Shown here piece by piece: positions 7,075 through 7,496 of a DNA stretch of 7,496 nt. This DNA comes from Chloroflexota bacterium (GTDB taxonomy: Bacteria > Chloroflexota > Dehalococcoidia > Lucifugimonadales > JADFKI01): NCBI GenBank assembly GCA_024648655.1, contig JAGGDZ010000040.1, positions 1 to 7,496 on the forward strand. Direction: 5' to 3'. A program made the position numbers and the translations under genes. Below the pieces are notes generated by a model, which was not told the origin of the DNA, searched no databases, and saw only the letters and a list, made by a program, of their open reading frames with translations. The first letter of the stretch is position 1. Each line of letters begins with the position of its first letter.

Positions 7075-7137
7075 GACGGTGTGGCATTCCTTTGAACAAA
7101 AGCGGGCTTGAGATCCTAAAAGAGGAGGCACACCGTC
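7075..7137 (+). repeat. 9-bp inverted repeat around the IS256-like leader
   Basis: GACGGTGTG (7075-7083) and CACACCGTC (7129-7137) are perfect complements separated by 45 bases. The right arm lies between the AGAGGAGG ribosome binding site and the ATG at 7139. Folding in RNA could therefore hinder initiation, which would fit the low transposase expression common in insertion sequences. Confidence 0.6.
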
Positions 7138-7138
7138 C

Positions 7139-7352
7139 ATGAGCAAGAGAACCACTGAAAGCATAGTAAAGTCAAGTCCTGAATGAGACGAACTCGAAGG
7201 CCGGCTGAGAGCGAGTATGCAGAAGCTGATTTAGGAGACACTCGAAGAGGAGATAACCGAGTTTCCGGGTAGGGCGAAGTCGGCGGCCGGTCTGATGCGG
7301 ACGCCCCTTACAGTCACGAGTCGGAACATCAACGCTACCAAGTACGCAAAGT
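7139..7352 (+). pseudogene. Broken N-terminus of an IS256/mutator-type transposase
   Basis: From ATG 7139 the frame reads MSKRTTESIVKSSPE, stop, DELEGRLRASMQKLI, stop, ETLEEEITEFPGRAKS, which follows the typical start of mutator-type transposases. The stops are TGA at 7184-7186 and TAG at 7232-7234. Each is one transition from a sense codon (CGA or TGG, and CAG), and a Gln is expected at the second. Near 7283-7293 the similarity moves to another frame, reading RSDADAPY from 7288 where intact relatives have a DADAGYRNGHG-like segment. At least one indel is therefore present. The catalytic DDE domain is not in the window. The gene cannot make an active enzyme. Confidence 0.7.
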
Positions 7353-7354
7353 CA

Positions 7355-7486
7355 CGGCACATTAGCCCCTGGAGCGACCAGTCCGCTCGTCAGCGCGTCC
7401 GCAAGCGCGGAGCGAGCATCGTCCGAGGATATTTCGTAGTGATGCCGCAACGCGATATATGCCTCAGACGACTTGTTTCGAGGCAC
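7355..7486 (-). pseudogene. Possible fragment of a PIN-domain (VapC-like) toxin gene
   Basis: On the minus strand, an open frame from GTG 7486 to the TGA at 7352-7354 encodes about 44 residues, including SEAYIALRHHYEISSDDAR and then SALADALTSGLVAP. The pattern, a Glu-containing helix (E-A-Y-x-x-L), a short Tyr turn, an acidic helix and a hydrophobic strand, resembles the middle of PIN-domain ribonucleases. An in-frame TGA (7487-7489) lies directly upstream, and no N-terminal Asp motif or C-terminal catalytic Asp is visible. It is therefore at best a remnant. A chance open frame is possible. Confidence 0.3.
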
Positions 7487-7493
7487 TCAGACG
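7463..7493. repeat. 8-bp direct repeat CTCAGACG at the window edge
   Basis: CTCAGACG occurs at 7463-7470 and 7486-7493, 23 bases apart. The second copy is part of TCAGACGGTG (7487-7496), which also occurs at 7072-7081 inside the IS256-like left end. This could be a scar of past insertion or a partial second terminal repeat cut by the window end. Confidence 0.4.
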
Positions 7494-7496
7494 GTG

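Larger units (their letters stand above)
7058..7352 (+). mobile_element. Left end of a degenerate IS256/mutator-type insertion sequence
   Basis: GGTGTGTAAATAGGTCAGAC begins at 7058 and resembles the terminal repeat region that precedes mutator-type transposase genes. It is followed by a leader, a strong ribosome binding site (AGAGGAGG, 7121-7128) and a transposase N-terminus at 7139. Recognisable transposase coding sequence fades by about 7350. No right end is visible, so the element is truncated or rearranged. The boundaries are estimates made without a reference element. Confidence 0.6.

Noticed and set aside
6768..7496. CRISPR array or tRNA gene in the gene-poor right end
   Set aside because: Repeats here are short and irregular, without equal spacers, and no cloverleaf-like arrangement or T-loop consensus is visible.

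Overview
The window looks like bacterial chromosome of moderately high GC. The ATA isoleucine codon is used freely in the transporter genes, and ribosome binding sites are AGAGGTG-like. This codon habit, together with a CbiMQO transporter, a giant Asp-box protein, a tandem GNAT protein and IS256-type debris, resembles Chloroflexota of the Dehalococcoidia/SAR202 type. That placement is an inference from gene content and is not proven.

Layout. Positions 1-2328 hold the 3' part of a plus-strand operon for an energy-coupling-factor (ECF) type cobalt/nickel importer: cbiM (5' end outside the window, with a C-terminal CbiN-like PDGLE module), cbiQ, and cbiO directly abutting it. Positions 2329-2596 are intergenic, with a GC-rich hairpin, a longer inverted repeat and a good promoter/RBS for the next gene. 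Positions 2597-5779 encode a 1060-residue Asp-box (BNR/sortilin-like) beta-propeller protein without a signal peptide. A tandem-domain GNAT acetyltransferase lies convergently at 5802-6767 on the minus strand. A 13-position inverted repeat sits between the two convergent genes and may be a shared terminator.

Positions 6768-7496 hold no intact gene and look like an insertion-sequence graveyard. There is a 49-codon N-terminal zinc-ribbon piece of one transposase (6900-7049). It is followed immediately by the left end and broken N-terminus of an IS256/mutator-type transposase (about 7058-7352) carrying two nonsense codons and a frame change. At the right edge is a minus-strand fragment resembling part of a PIN-domain (VapC-like) toxin.

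Functionally, the transporter genes form one membrane complex: CbiO powers transport, CbiQ is the transmembrane coupling protein, and CbiM with its PDGLE module binds the metal. The Asp-box protein has its own promoter and no visible link to metal uptake. I see no convincing undescribed multi-gene system. The most notable points are the leaderless Asp-box protein, the shared inverted repeat between convergent genes, and the nested transposon remnants directly upstream of the acetyltransferase gene.
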